Source: Deefgea piscis (GTDB lineage Bacteria; Pseudomonadota; Gammaproteobacteria; Burkholderiales; Chitinibacteraceae). Taken from it: a DNA stretch of 64,000 nucleotides. The stretch's first letter is position 1. Every line of letters begins with the position of its first letter. Shown piece by piece: positions 1 to 10,085 of the stretch. The notes below the pieces were generated by a model. The model saw only the letters and a program-made list of their open reading frames with translations. It made no database searches and had not been told where the DNA came from. The stretch lies in NCBI RefSeq assembly GCF_019665785.1, contig NZ_CP081149.1, positions 1 through 64,000 on the forward strand, read 5' to 3'. A program made the translations under genes and the position numbers.

Positions 1-1164
1 CACCGGCACGCGCAGCTTCAATTGCAGCATTAAGGGCAATAGATTAGTTTTGTACGCAATATCATCGACGATGCGAATGCGTTCGGCGATTTTACGCATC
101 GCTTCAACCGTTTCGCGCACCGCAGAGCCGCCCTCAGATGCCTCACGCGACGCTTTAGTGGCAATACTTTCAGTTAAGCGGGCGTTTTCATTGGTTTGAT
201 TAATCGAAGACGTCATTTCTTCAATCGATGATGAGGTTTCCTCAATACTGGCAGCCGACTCACTCGACGATTGCGACAGGCTTTGTGAGGTACTCGATAG
301 CTGCATTGAAGCGGCAGACATATTGTCGGTATTGCTTTTTACTTCAACAATAATGCCGCGCAAACGCTCAACCATGGTTCGAATACCATACGCCAAACTG
401 CTTTTATCATTATCACGCACTGCAACATCAATCATTAAATTGCCTTTTGATAATTCAAACATCAGCGCTTGCACATAATACGGCTCGCCACCCAAGGCGC
501 GGGTAATCGAGCGAATAATCAACCAGCTAATCGCAATTGACAATAACAGGGCAATCAAAGCCACCGACATCAATAACCACTTGGTTTTGTCGACACTCTC
601 AGCCGCGTTTTTACCGCCAATCTGACTTAAGCGCGTTTGCTCGTCGCCCAAATCACGCACCACTTGCAATAAATTGCTCATTGGAATGATGACTTGCGTT
701 AAGACTACTTTTGCTTCATCGGCTTTATTGGCCAAACCTAACATTAGAACTTTATCTGCCAACTCAAACGCTGGCGGAACCAGCGCTTTGATTTGATTTT
801 GCACCTCAATTTCTTTGCGCGAATTTTGGCCGTCGTGTTCTTCCATTGATTTATTAAATGCCGCTTGCGTTTCTAAAAATGCTTTTTTCGCCGCTTGGTA
901 TTTTTCTTCAATGCCTTTGAGCTTAGTTTCATCTTCTTCGATCACCGCTTGCCGATAAAGCACGCGTATTTCTTGCAGCTGATCCACCATCAAGCCATAC
1001 AAATCATTGCGAGCAAATTTAACTTTAACAATATCCTCAAGCTCGTGATTAATTTGTACCAAACCCTGCACCGCCACCGCAACACAGATCAGCAGCATCA
1101 CCACCAGCGCGCCAAAGCCCAGCCCTAGCCGCATTGCAATGCTCATATTTTTAGTTGAATTCAT
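1..1164 (-). CDS. Methyl-accepting chemotaxis protein, C-terminus beyond the window, one frameshift
   Basis: Membrane chemoreceptor that would signal to the CheA encoded just upstream. The protein starts MNSTKNMSIAMRLGLGFGAL at 1164. A first membrane segment (about residues 9-30) is followed by a periplasmic helical region of the four-helix-bundle type, a second membrane segment near residues 190-210, a HAMP-like linker (RSITRALGGEP) and the start of the signalling domain, with the usual SIEETSSSIEEMTSSINQTNENA stretch. The conserved hairpin tip begins IAYKTNLL. The sequence then needs one extra base near position 46 (GGCC expected, GCC... present) to continue as [11 protein letters not shown]. 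The stop lies left of base 1. It is the last visible gene of the cheY-STAS-cheA-MCP run, 65 bases after cheA. The ligand cannot be predicted. Confidence 0.9.
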   Translation of the reverse strand, partial: MNSTKNMSIAMRLGLGFGALVVMLLICVAVAVQGLVQINHELEDIVKVKFARNDLYGLMVDQLQEIRVLYRQAVIEEDETKLKGIEEKYQAAKKAFLETQAAFNKSMEEHDGQNSRKEIEVQNQIKALVPPAFELADKVLMLGLANKADEAKVVLTQVIIPMSNLLQVVRDLGDEQTRLSQIGGKNAAESVDKTKWLLMSVALIALLLSIAISWLIIRSITRALGGEPYYVQALMFELSKGNLMIDVAVRDNDKSSLAYGIRTMVERLRGIIVEVKSNTDNMSAASMQLSSTSQSLSQSSSESAASIEETSSSIEEMTSSINQTNENARLTESIATKASREASEGGSAVRETVEAMRKIAERIRIVDDIAYKTNLLPLMLQLKLRVPV

Positions 1165-1229
1165 CGCTTTCTCCTTGGTTCTGCGCTTGCCGCAAACACA
1201 ATCAAAATGCCAAATGGTTATGGTTGTGG

Positions 1230-3364
1230 TTATGTATGCTGACCGAGTGGCAATTCATGATTAAAACTAAAAATCTCAGCATCGCGCAGCGTGACATGCT
1301 GAACCAACTCACTGACATCTAAAATCAATGCCACTTGCCCATTACCTAAAATCGTCGAGCCACCAATGGCTTTTAAATGCTGAAATAAAGTTCCTAAAGG
1401 CTTAATTACCGTTTGAAACTCACCAATAAAGCATCCACCACTAAACCGACTTTTCTTTCATTGGCGCGAATCACCACCACATTCGCTCGCTCAGTTTCTT
1501 GATCACTCGACTCCAATTCAAGAAATTGAGATAAGCGCAATAAAGGCAATAATTCACCACGTAGATTTAAATGATCCAAACTACCGTCAATTTTTAATTC
1601 ATCGGGTAATTCAATACATTCGATGACTGATTCCAATGGCACCACATACGTGGCATTGCTGCTGCGAACCAAAAAGCCATCAATAATCGCCAAAGTGAGC
1701 GGTAATCGAATGCGCAATACCGTACCCACACCAACATCCGAATCAACCATCACATGACCACGTAGCGCATCGATGCTTTTTTTCACCACATCCATGCCGA
1801 CCCCGCGCCTGATAAATTGGTCACTTGATCAGCGGTTGAAAAACCCGGCTCAAAAATCAGGCTGAATATTTCTTGCTCAGAGAGTTGTGCTTCGGCGCTG
1901 ACCAAGCCGCGCTCAACCGCTTTAGCTAGGATTTTGTCGCGGCGTAAGCCGGCGCCGTCATCACTCACCTCGATCATGACGCTGCCAGATTCGTGATACG
2001 CATTCAGATAAACAGTGCCATGTATTGGCTTGCCGGCCTTGATTCTTACCTCTTTGGACTCAATACCATGGTCCATGGCATTCCTAACGATGTGCATTAA
2101 TGGATCAGAAAGCTTTTCAATCATCGATTTATCGAGCTCGGTTTCCGCGCCAGTGACTTCCAAATGAATGTCTTTACCCAATTCTTTGGCCACATCGCAC
2201 CACGCGAGGAAAGCGCTGAAACACTTCACCAATTTGCGCCATCCGCATCGACAACACACCGGCGCGAATTTGCTCGATCAGATTACTCATGCTCAAGCTC
2301 CATTCTTGCAAAGCCATCGCACCGTTTTGACTCGCCAGCAAATTACCTGCGGCACCCGAAATCACCAATTCACCGACTAAATTAATCAAACTATCGAGCT
2401 TTTCCGCCTCCACTCGCAAAAAGGTGGTTTTCACCGGTTTTCTCGGTTTTAACTTTTTTACCGCCCCTTGCTGCGCCGTGGTTTCCAGTGCAGGGCGACT
2501 AGGCGCCTCGTCCACGGGCGCTGGTTTTTCTATCGCTAGCGGAGCGAGCCCTAATTCAACCCACGCCGCATTGATTTTTTCCCACACCTCAGGCTGAATT
2601 TGCCCAGTTTGTTGCTGCAAAAACTCGTGCGCCTCGGCCAATGGGCTAATCAAAACCAGGCTGTCTTCACGCACAAACTCAAATACATCATGTAAGGCGG
2701 CGACCGTGGTGTTACCTTCAAAGCGCAGCGCAAACTGCAGATAATTATGCTCAGGGTCAAAATCAGCAGCGTTTAGCTGCGTATCGATTAATGGTAATAC
2801 CTTTTCAATCCGACCTTGCCGAGTCAGAAAGCGAAGAAAACTAGCCGGATCCAAACCATGACGCAGTAAATCAGGACCAAAACCCAGAAAGATTAACCAG
2901 CTCAACGAACTGGATTCACAAGTAACGAACTCAATTTGCGCTTCTTTCACGATCGGCGCGGACGTCGCGATCAGCACTGTTTTAGCCACTTGATAGCACT
3001 GTAATTCAGTTAATAATGCAGTGCGATCTTCAATAGATGGGATAATTTTCGCATTACTAATGGCATCGACCATGGTTTGCACATAGTCACGACAACGCAG
3101 CATGACACTGACTAAAGCTTCATCGAGCTCAATGCTACCTTTTCGCAATAAATCGAGTACGTTCTCAACTTCGTGGGTAAATTTAACGATGTCATCGAGC
3201 GCAAATAATCCCGCCGAGCCTTTAATGGTATGCATCGTGCGAAACAGCGCATTGAGCAAATCCATATTGCCTTGGGCATTTTCAGCGTCGAGTAAAATAT
3301 GCTCCATTTGCTGCAATAGCTGATTGGCTTCATCAATGAATGCCTGTAGTCCTTCATCATCCAT
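1230..3364 (-). CDS. cheA: Chemotaxis histidine kinase CheA (three apparent frameshifts)
   Basis: Cytoplasmic kinase that passes phosphate from receptors to CheY-type regulators. Reading across three frames gives one CheA of about 710 residues. The HPt domain comes first (FRTMHTIKGSAGLF, phospho-acceptor His45), then a variable linker, the dimerisation helices (LRVEAEKLDSLINLVGELVI), the ATPase N box (LMHIVRNAMDHGIE) and G boxes (DDGAGL, FEPGFSTA), and a CheW-like domain ending LDVSELVQHVTLRDAEIF. Frame breaks are near 2198 (two bases missing in a CGCG run before DVAKELG), near 1808 (one C missing in SGRGVGMDVV) and near 1418 (one G missing in VDALLGEF). No conserved domain is lost, so these look like sequence errors. 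The start overlaps the STAS stop by a few bases, so translation is probably coupled. It is a non-canonical CheA with a short P2-like region. Confidence 0.88.
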
Positions 3365-3646
3365 TGAGCATCTCCTGATTGGACGCGAATAGGTGATCGC
3401 TTAAACCCAGCAAGCTCAGTAGTTCTACCAATTGTGCAGTCGGTTGCAACAACTGCAGTGGCTGCTGTTGGCGCTCAGCCTTTGCTTGACCCAAAGTAGT
3501 AACTGCACAAAAGCGCAATCGCATTCTTGAATCTGCTGTAAAGACAAAGACAAACCTTTGCTTTCATTCATGATCGATTTGAGTTGCTGATAAGTGTCAC
3601 GCACTTGGTAGATGGTTTGTTCGCCGTTCAAAATAAGTTCAGTCAT
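3357..3646 (-). CDS. STAS-domain protein (chemotaxis-associated), one apparent frameshift
   Basis: Small protein of the STAS/anti-sigma antagonist type, placed between a CheY-like gene and cheA. The readable N-terminal part (MTELILNGEQTIYQVRDTYQ...) has the alternating strand-helix pattern of STAS, including the segment ECDCAFVQLLLWVKQ, which matches the conserved second strand and helix. The usual D-S/T-S-G phospho-site is not obvious; DCAF takes its place. One base appears to be missing near 3484; after that the other frame continues AERQQQPLQLLQPTAQL and ends at a TGA overlapping the cheA start. STAS proteins next to chemosensory kinases are found in several proteobacterial alternative chemosensory systems, where they act as partners or regulators. 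The exact role here is inferred from position only. Confidence 0.65.
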
Positions 3647-3699
3647 TGCTGATACACCATTTTGGTTTTATCGAGGGTCACGCCAATTTAAAACGACAT

Positions 3700-4068
3700 T
3701 TAAGGCAAAATGAGTTTTTGCACCGCCTCGAGCATTTGTGCGGGTTGAAATGGCTTGACCACCCAAGCTTTAACGCCAGCAGCACGGCCTTCATTTTTAA
3801 GTGTTTCACCCGACTCGGTGGTTAACATAATCACCGGCGTAAAACGATAATTGGCCAACTGTTTCGCGGCCTTAACAAAACTAATCCCATCCATATTCGG
3901 CATATTGACATCCGAAATAATCAGGTTGTATTTACGGCCATCGAGCTTAGAGAGCGCATCACGACCATCGCAGGCATCTACGACGTCATAACCGGCTTTT
4001 TTCAGCGCCATACCGACGGTTTGTCGCATGCTCGATGAGTCATCAACAATTAAAATGGTCTTCGCCAT
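3700..4068 (-). CDS. CheY-like single-domain response regulator
   Basis: Stand-alone receiver domain of 122 residues, the likely phosphorylation target of the neighbouring CheA. The acidic pocket is Asp9-Asp10 (ILIVDDSSSMRQTV), the phospho-acceptor is Asp53 (LIISDVNMPNMDG), the switch threonine lies in MLTTES, and the conserved lysine is in VVKPF near residue 105. No output domain is present. The gene is the first of the minus-strand chemosensory run and is separated from the STAS gene by about 50 bases. This family is often called CheY or TsrA/PilH-like; which motor or process it controls cannot be told from the sequence. Confidence 0.92.
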   Translation of the reverse strand: MAKTILIVDDSSSMRQTVGMALKKAGYDVVDACDGRDALSKLDGRKYNLIISDVNMPNMDGISFVKAAKQLANYRFTPVIMLTTESGETLKNEGRAAGVKAWVVKPFQPAQMLEAVQKLILP

Positions 4069-4260
4069 GCGATACCCTTTGCCTAAAGTGCCACTAACTC
4101 GGGAGTTGATACACAGCTATCAAATTAGCTTACTTTTTGCTTATCGCAAGCTGAAACACAAACCACAAATAATCTGAGGTTTTTCGACTTAAAGAGCAAA
4201 ATAGGCGGGGCAACAACAAGAGAATGCGACAGCAAGCCGCAAGCAGATCAAACGACGAAG

Positions 4261-4310
4261 GGACGCAATCGTGCGTCCTCGGAGAGATAGGCGGGAAGCA
4301 GTGTCCCGCC
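4261..4310. terminator. Two tandem hairpins between cheY and hemF
   Basis: Two perfect short stems lie close together: GGACGCA/TGCGTCC at 4261-4278 and GGCGGGA/TCCCGCC at 4290-4310. They follow the hemF stop (minus strand) by about ten bases. Neither is followed by a long T run, so a classical intrinsic terminator is only possible. No gene is supported in the rest of 4069-4318. Confidence 0.45.
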
Positions 4311-4318
4311 ATTTTGAT

Positions 4319-5225
<907 letters not shown>

Positions 5226-5280
5226 TCCATCATTCCTTCATTGAGCTGACGAGCATTATTATTTAGCAAAACAAGCACAT

Positions 5281-5317
5281 AAAAAAATCCCTTTGGCAAC
5301 ACCGGCTAAAGGGGATT
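5281..5317 (-). terminator. Intrinsic terminator after panD
   Basis: On the minus strand an AATCCCCTTT / AAAGGGATT stem with a 12-base loop is followed by seven T, about 50 bases after the panD stop. Confidence 0.75.
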
Positions 5318-5367
5318 GGGCCATGAAAGGCAAGTCGGCAGCGATTTAGTCCGCGGCCAAATTGCGA

Positions 5368-5745
5368 TCAAAGCTGCTGCGTTGGAATCGCATTTTTGCT
5401 ATGCGTCATTTGATTATTGTTATCAACATAAATCAACGATGGTTTATGGTCAGCCAATTCGCTGTCGTAATCGGCAAAAGTTGCAATGATCAATAAATCA
5501 CCCACTTGTGCATGGCGTGCTGCAGAGCCATTCACTGAAATAATCCCCGAACCACGTTGGCCTTTAATGGCATACGTCGAGAAGCGTGAGCCGTTATTGA
5601 TATTCCAAATATCAATGGCTTCATATTCACGAATGTTGGCGGCATCGAGTAGATTTTCATCAATCGCGCACGAACCTTCATAATGCAGTTCGGCGTGCGT
5701 TGCCGTTACACGGTGCAGTTTGGATTTGAGCATATTGCGTTGCAT
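5368..5745 (-). CDS. panD: Aspartate 1-decarboxylase precursor
   Basis: Pyruvoyl enzyme that makes beta-alanine from L-aspartate for pantothenate and CoA synthesis. At 125 residues it has the family's usual length. The self-cleavage site is visible as YEGSCAID, with the Gly24-Ser25 bond giving the beta chain and the alpha chain with its N-terminal pyruvoyl group. Lys9 (MLKSKLHRV) and the motif [13 protein letters not shown] are also conserved. The downstream neighbour is hemF, but a terminator separates them, so the two are likely independent units. The gene reads through without frame breaks, unlike its longer neighbours. Confidence 0.96.
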   Translation of the reverse strand: MQRNMLKSKLHRVTATHAELHYEGSCAIDENLLDAANIREYEAIDIWNINNGSRFSTYAIKGQRGSGIISVNGSAARHAQVGDLLIIATFADYDSELADHKPSLIYVDNNNQMTHSKNAIPTQQL

Positions 5746-5953
5746 GGTTTTCTCCCGCGCTGCAGGTCATACCGAAAGGGTGGACCAAGTGCCCTAAACA
5801 GAGCGTTCACTTAAGCGCATTTCAAATAGGGCTCGATTATAAAATTGCATTGGCGAAAATGCCCAATGTAAGTAGTAAAGCAAAAACTTTCTGATCGCCC
5901 TGTCTCACGCTGCCCCACTGATGGTCTGACAGTGACTGAGCGCCCAGAATCAA

Positions 5954-6548
5954 TTAGGCTTTGGCGCGATAAATCAAACAACCATCGAGCAAAAATTCAC
6001 CTTCGCCCACTTGAGCGTTGGGGGCGATGCGTTCAAAGTCAAACCGTTGTCCATCGAGTAACAACCAAGCCGGAATCGCTTTTTCATTAAAACGCCCTAG
6101 CGCCTCTTCGGAACGCACGATATCGCGAGCTTTCACTTGTGCGCTTCTGGCTTGCTGGCGGCGATTTCGGCGGCGTCTTCCATCGCATCACGCACTTCAG
6201 GCAATGGCGTAATACCGCCACGATTGAACGTAGCTTGAGCGCTCACTTCACCTTTTTGCACCGGCAAAGCGCGTAAATACAAATTAAATAGCACACGCGG
6301 CAAAACCACCCGCTTAACTTGTTTATCGGGGTTAATCACACACGCCACGCCAAAGTTTTCGCTGCACTTTGGGCACTGCGCTGTCGCGGCAATGGCAATA
6401 TGGTTTCTACCAAACGCGCAATGCCATTCATTTTTTGGCGTCGAGCATCGTGCCACAAAACACAGGGCTTAGAGAATTGCTTTACTTGATTACCATTGGC
6501 AAACTTCAACGGTAAAAAATCACTGAGCCGGCGGTTAGGCTGCATCAT
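5954..6548 (-). CDS. Protein of unknown function, CxxC-containing, apparently frameshifted
   Basis: I do not recognise this gene. Three overlapping minus-strand reading segments follow one another: 6548 to about 6400 (MMQPNRRLSDFLPLKFANG..), about 6400 to 6133 (..QCPKCSENFGVACVINPDK..PEVRDAMEDAAEIAASK), and 6136 to 5954 (VKARDIVRSEEALGRF..GCLIYRAKA). The simplest reading is one soluble protein of about 195 residues broken by missing bases near 6400 and 6135, as in the neighbouring genes. Alternatively the last 60 residues are a separate GTG-start gene overlapping by GTGA. The CPKC pair could bind a metal. No membrane segment or signal peptide is seen. Confidence 0.5.
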
Positions 6549-6728
6549 TATTCCTTGTGAGTAGGCGTTTAATTCTTAAACGCGGCCACGAAATTCATGT
6601 ATTCCAAATCATCAACGCCGCGATCATTCACGGCACTGAAGTCAATTTAACAGTACTCGTGCAAAAGTTTGATGGCAAGTAATAGAAAGCCCATCAAATA
6701 TTATTGTAAAGCGACCACCCGTTTGGGC

Positions 6729-8633
6729 CTAATCAGCGCAAACGGCAGAGCGAGCCTGATGCTCGCTCGGACTGCGCCTTACATTCTTGCCACGCATCTC
6801 GACGGCTAATTCAAGATAATCAATATTTAGACGTTGCAAGGCGACGGTAGTTCCTGCTGGCAATTCAGGCAAACCACCAACGCAATACCAAAGGCATGCC
6901 GTCAATACGCACCAGATTTTCTTTAATCACTTGCGCGTTAAAGTCTTTCAGGTTTTCTTGCTCCATGTAACGCAAGCACCAGTAGCGCTCCATCTTATCT
7001 TGGAATTCAGCGTAAGCGGCATAAGCGGCGTCAAATGACGAAATCGCGGTGAATAATTCAGCGTCATTTTTTTGGTAACGCGGTTTTTCGCCGCGCAGCA
7101 TGGCCACTAATTGCTGTTGATTAATGTAATCCACGGCACGGCGTAGCGGCGAGCTCGACCACATATAGCATTCAACGCCAAGGCCAGCATGCGCTGTAGC
7201 TTGCGTCGACAAGCGCACGCGGCCACCGCCTTGCGAGCGATAAAATACCGGCGATTTGCGCATCGCGCAGCGCTTTACCCCATTGGCTATTGACCAAAAT
7301 CATCAGCTCGGCGACGAGTTTATCCATCGGCGCGCCGCGTTTACGTGGCACGATGCGAACTTTTTCATTCTCTACGCCATCTACCACATCGCGGTCGATA
7401 TAAAAGTTGTAATCCATCCGCGTTTGCTGCGGCTGATCAGCCTTACCGCGACGGCCTTCGAGCGCACCGGCGAAATGCCACAGGAAGTTCAGCTCGTCTT
7501 TCCACGGATAATCTGGCCCGTCTTGACCGGCAGTTTCTTCGTTAAAATACGGCTCGATATCATGGTGGCGCAAGTTCGCCACCACCGGCACACGTTCAAT
7601 CACTGAGCGGTAGCTCAAAATATCAAAGCCGAGTGATACTTCCAAATACATCGATACCGCTGGGCGCGCCGCGCCTTCTTCTAGCGTGAATACATCCACC
7701 GCGTCGTCGGGCAACATGGTGATTTTGTCGCCGGGGAAATACACCGTCGACAGGCGATCGAGCACCACTTGATCGAGCGCAGAGCCTGGCGCAATACCCA
7801 GCACTGGCGCGGCAATATGGATGCCGACTTGCCAGTTGCCGTTTTTCAATTTCTGCAGACTGAAGGCGTCGTCGATCTCGGTCGTCGTTGCGTCGTCAAT
7901 CGAGAATGCTTTCACGTCGGCAATGGGTAAATCTTCCGGTGCCGTCACCGGCTCAAATTCAGCAAAACCGCGGCCTTTGGGGAAATGCTCCACCAAAAAA
8001 CCATCAAGGAAATTGCGCAATATTGGGAATCGCACCGACTTTATCCAGTAAACGCAAAGTCGATGTTTGCGCGCTTTCCGCCGCTTGCGCCAAGGCTTTG
8101 TATTCCAAACCGTTTTTGTCTGGGCGATGTATTAGCTTAGAGAGGATAGGCTTAAAGGCTTCTGGCAAGATACCTGCTAGTAATTCGGCTTGCCATGCCG
8201 CCATTTGCTCGGCTTCACGCTGTTTACGCTCTAAACCGGCGAGCGCCGCTTTGAGGTTTTCTTCTGGCGCGGCTTTATAGTTCCCGCGACCTTTACGATA
8301 AAAGTACATCGGCGCAGCGTGCAGTGCGATCGCGGCGGCCGCTTGCTGAATTAAGCTTGGATTTTTACCAAAATACTCTGCGGCAATCGCGGCAAAATTA
8401 AGCTCGTCGCCACCGCAACATTCCCACAATAAAGTCACATCAACGTCGGCCGCTTCGCTTTGCGCGGCTTTGAAAAAGTCATCCAAACCGACTTTATCGA
8501 ACTTGAGCAAGACATTGGCGGCCTTGATTTTGCTGCGTTTACCGCGGGTATCTTCGACTTGCAAACTCGCTGGCTGCTCGTCTTGGATCGTCGCAACCTT
8601 AAAGCTGCCATCTTCTTCGTAAAATACGTTCAT
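6729..8633 (-). CDS. RNB-domain exoribonuclease (RNase II family), three apparent frameshifts
   Basis: 3'-5' exoribonuclease of the RNase II/R superfamily, about 630 residues when the frames are joined. The N-terminal part (MNVFYEEDGSFKVATIQDEQ) is a cold-shock-like and helical region. The catalytic RNB domain follows with the diagnostic acidic cluster FSIDDATTTEIDDAFSL and later GVECYMWSSSPLRRAVDYINQQQL. Frame breaks occur near 8010 (after VGAIPN), near 7240 (before YRSQGGGRVRLSTQ) and near 6885 (LVLRVGGLPELPAG). The extreme C-terminus is uncertain because an 8-bp hairpin (GAGCGAGC/GCTCGCTC, 6749-6769) lies inside the predicted tail, which may really end earlier. It follows prfA on the same strand. 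Neisseriales carry similar RNB proteins of unclear specificity. Confidence 0.82.
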
Positions 8634-8655
8634 TTATATTCCAACTTTAAAATCT

Positions 8656-8718
8656 GACGCAAAGACACAGAGGCACAGAGAAAACCATTTAAATTGTTTT
8701 CCTCTGCGCCTTTGCGTC
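8656..8718. repeat. Imperfect intergenic palindrome
   Basis: Arms 8656-8685 and 8695-8718 pair imperfectly (GACGCAAAG..GAGG..GAAAAC against GTTTTCCTCTG..CTTTGCGTC). It fills the gap between prfA and the RNase gene and contains the GCAAAG.C.CAGAGG type of text often dispersed in bacterial genomes. It could act as an mRNA-stabilising or attenuating hairpin. Confidence 0.55.
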
Positions 8719-8739
8719 TCGCGTTGAAAAGGTTTTGGA

Positions 8740-9816
8740 CTAATCACTCAGCTGTGCCAGCAATTCGGCTTGGCGCTCGCTCATCAAGGCTTGGGTTAGC
8801 TCAGTTAAATCGCCATCCATGATGTAATCGAGCTTGTATAAGGTCAGATTAATACGGTGATCGGTCATCCGGCCTTGCGGATAATTATACGTGCGGATGC
8901 GCTCCGAGCGGTCGCCCGAGCCGATTAACGATTTACGTTCTGCGGCCTCTTTGGCGTTGATTTCTTGCATTTGCGCGTCTTTAATTCGCGCCGACAACAC
9001 CGCTAATGCCCGGGCTTTATTTTTGTGCTGTGAGCGATCGTCTTGGCACTCAACAATAATACCGGTAGGAATATGCACCACGCGCACTGCCGAGTCGGTT
9101 TTATTAATATGCTGACCACCAGCCCCGCTAGCGCGGTAAGTATCAATACGCAAATCGGCAGGATTGATGTTGATTTCTTCCATCTCATCGGCTTCAGCCA
9201 TCACCGCAACGGTACACGCCGACGTATGAATCCGCCCTTGCGTTTCAGTCGCTGGCACCCGCTGTACGCGGTGCGCACCCGATTCAAAACGTAAGCGCGA
9301 ATACGCGCCTTGCCCAACAATGCGCGCGATAACTTCTTTGTAGCCACCGAGCTCGGACTCATTCACCGACATGATTTCAACTTGCCAGCGGTTGCGCTCG
9401 GCGTAGCGGCTATACATGCGGAACAAATCAGCAGCAAACAACGCCGCTTCATCGCCACCCGTACCGGCGCGAATTTCGAGGAAAATATTGCGCTCGTCGT
9501 TAGGATCTTTAGGCAAAAGCGCAGTCTGCAAATCATAATCGAGTTGCTCTAGGCGCACTTTGCCGTCTTTGATTTCTTCCGCGGCCAATTCAGCCATTTC
9601 CGGATCAGACAACATCGCCTCAGCATCGGCCAAATTGGCATTGATGCGATTAAATTCGTGCCACAACTCAACCACCGGGGTGATATCGCTGTATTCACGG
9701 TTTAATTTGCGATATTGGTCCATATCGCGAGTGGCTTCTTCAGACGCCAATAAGGCGCTAACTTCTTCTAAACGATCAGCCAATTGCGATAATTTGGCTT
9801 GAATTGATGGTTTCAT
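8740..9816 (-). CDS. prfA: Peptide chain release factor 1
   Basis: Cytosolic release factor that reads UAA and UAG and triggers peptide hydrolysis on the ribosome. At 358 residues it has the normal length. The codon-recognition tripeptide Pro-Ala-Thr is at 188-190 ([14 protein letters not shown]) and the universally conserved GGQ loop at 233-235 ([16 protein letters not shown]). It lies downstream of hemA on the same strand, the classic hemA-prfA pairing, with a 269-base gap that holds a perfect 12-bp inverted repeat. prmC, which methylates the GGQ glutamine and often follows prfA, is not next to it here. Confidence 0.97.
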   Translation of the reverse strand: MKPSIQAKLSQLADRLEEVSALLASEEATRDMDQYRKLNREYSDITPVVELWHEFNRINANLADAEAMLSDPEMAELAAEEIKDGKVRLEQLDYDLQTALLPKDPNDERNIFLEIRAGTGGDEAALFAADLFRMYSRYAERNRWQVEIMSVNESELGGYKEVIARIVGQGAYSRLRFESGAHRVQRVPATETQGRIHTSACTVAVMAEADEMEEININPADLRIDTYRASGAGGQHINKTDSAVRVVHIPTGIIVECQDDRSQHKNKARALAVLSARIKDAQMQEINAKEAAERKSLIGSGDRSERIRTYNYPQGRMTDHRINLTLYKLDYIMDGDLTELTQALMSERQAELLAQLSD

Positions 9817-10025
9817 GCTGTTTCCATAAGGCGAGCTGCAAGCAAAATTAAAACCTCGCAGAACTCAAACCAATGCTAATAATTGTGGCTGCACAATCAA
9901 TAAATAGAAGGTTTATTCAGATTGTGGTGTCCGTTAAGGTAAGCCATTAAATAAGCCCATTCACGGGGAGGCAATGCCGCAGGCAGTACCTGCTGTCCAA
10001 CACGACAACAAGTCAAAAAAATTAA

Positions 10026-10070
10026 GTATATGAATATAACCCTTAAACAATAAAAGCCATATTCATATAC
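10026..10070. repeat. Perfect 12-bp inverted repeat in the hemA-prfA gap
   Basis: GTATATGAATAT at 10026-10037 is perfectly complementary to ATATTCATATAC at 10059-10070, with a 21-base loop, 16 bases downstream of the hemA stop. It is AT-rich and has no T run. It could be a transcript-end hairpin or a protein-binding site. Nothing else is evident in 9817-10085. Confidence 0.55.
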
Positions 10071-10085
10071 TCCCTAGTCCAGCGT

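Noticed and set aside
1230..3364. cheA as three separate small genes
   Set aside because: The segments are consecutive parts of one CheA with no independent ribosome sites.
4130..4312. Small minus-strand frame between hemF and cheY
   Set aside because: Overlaps two hairpins and has no recognisable protein pattern.
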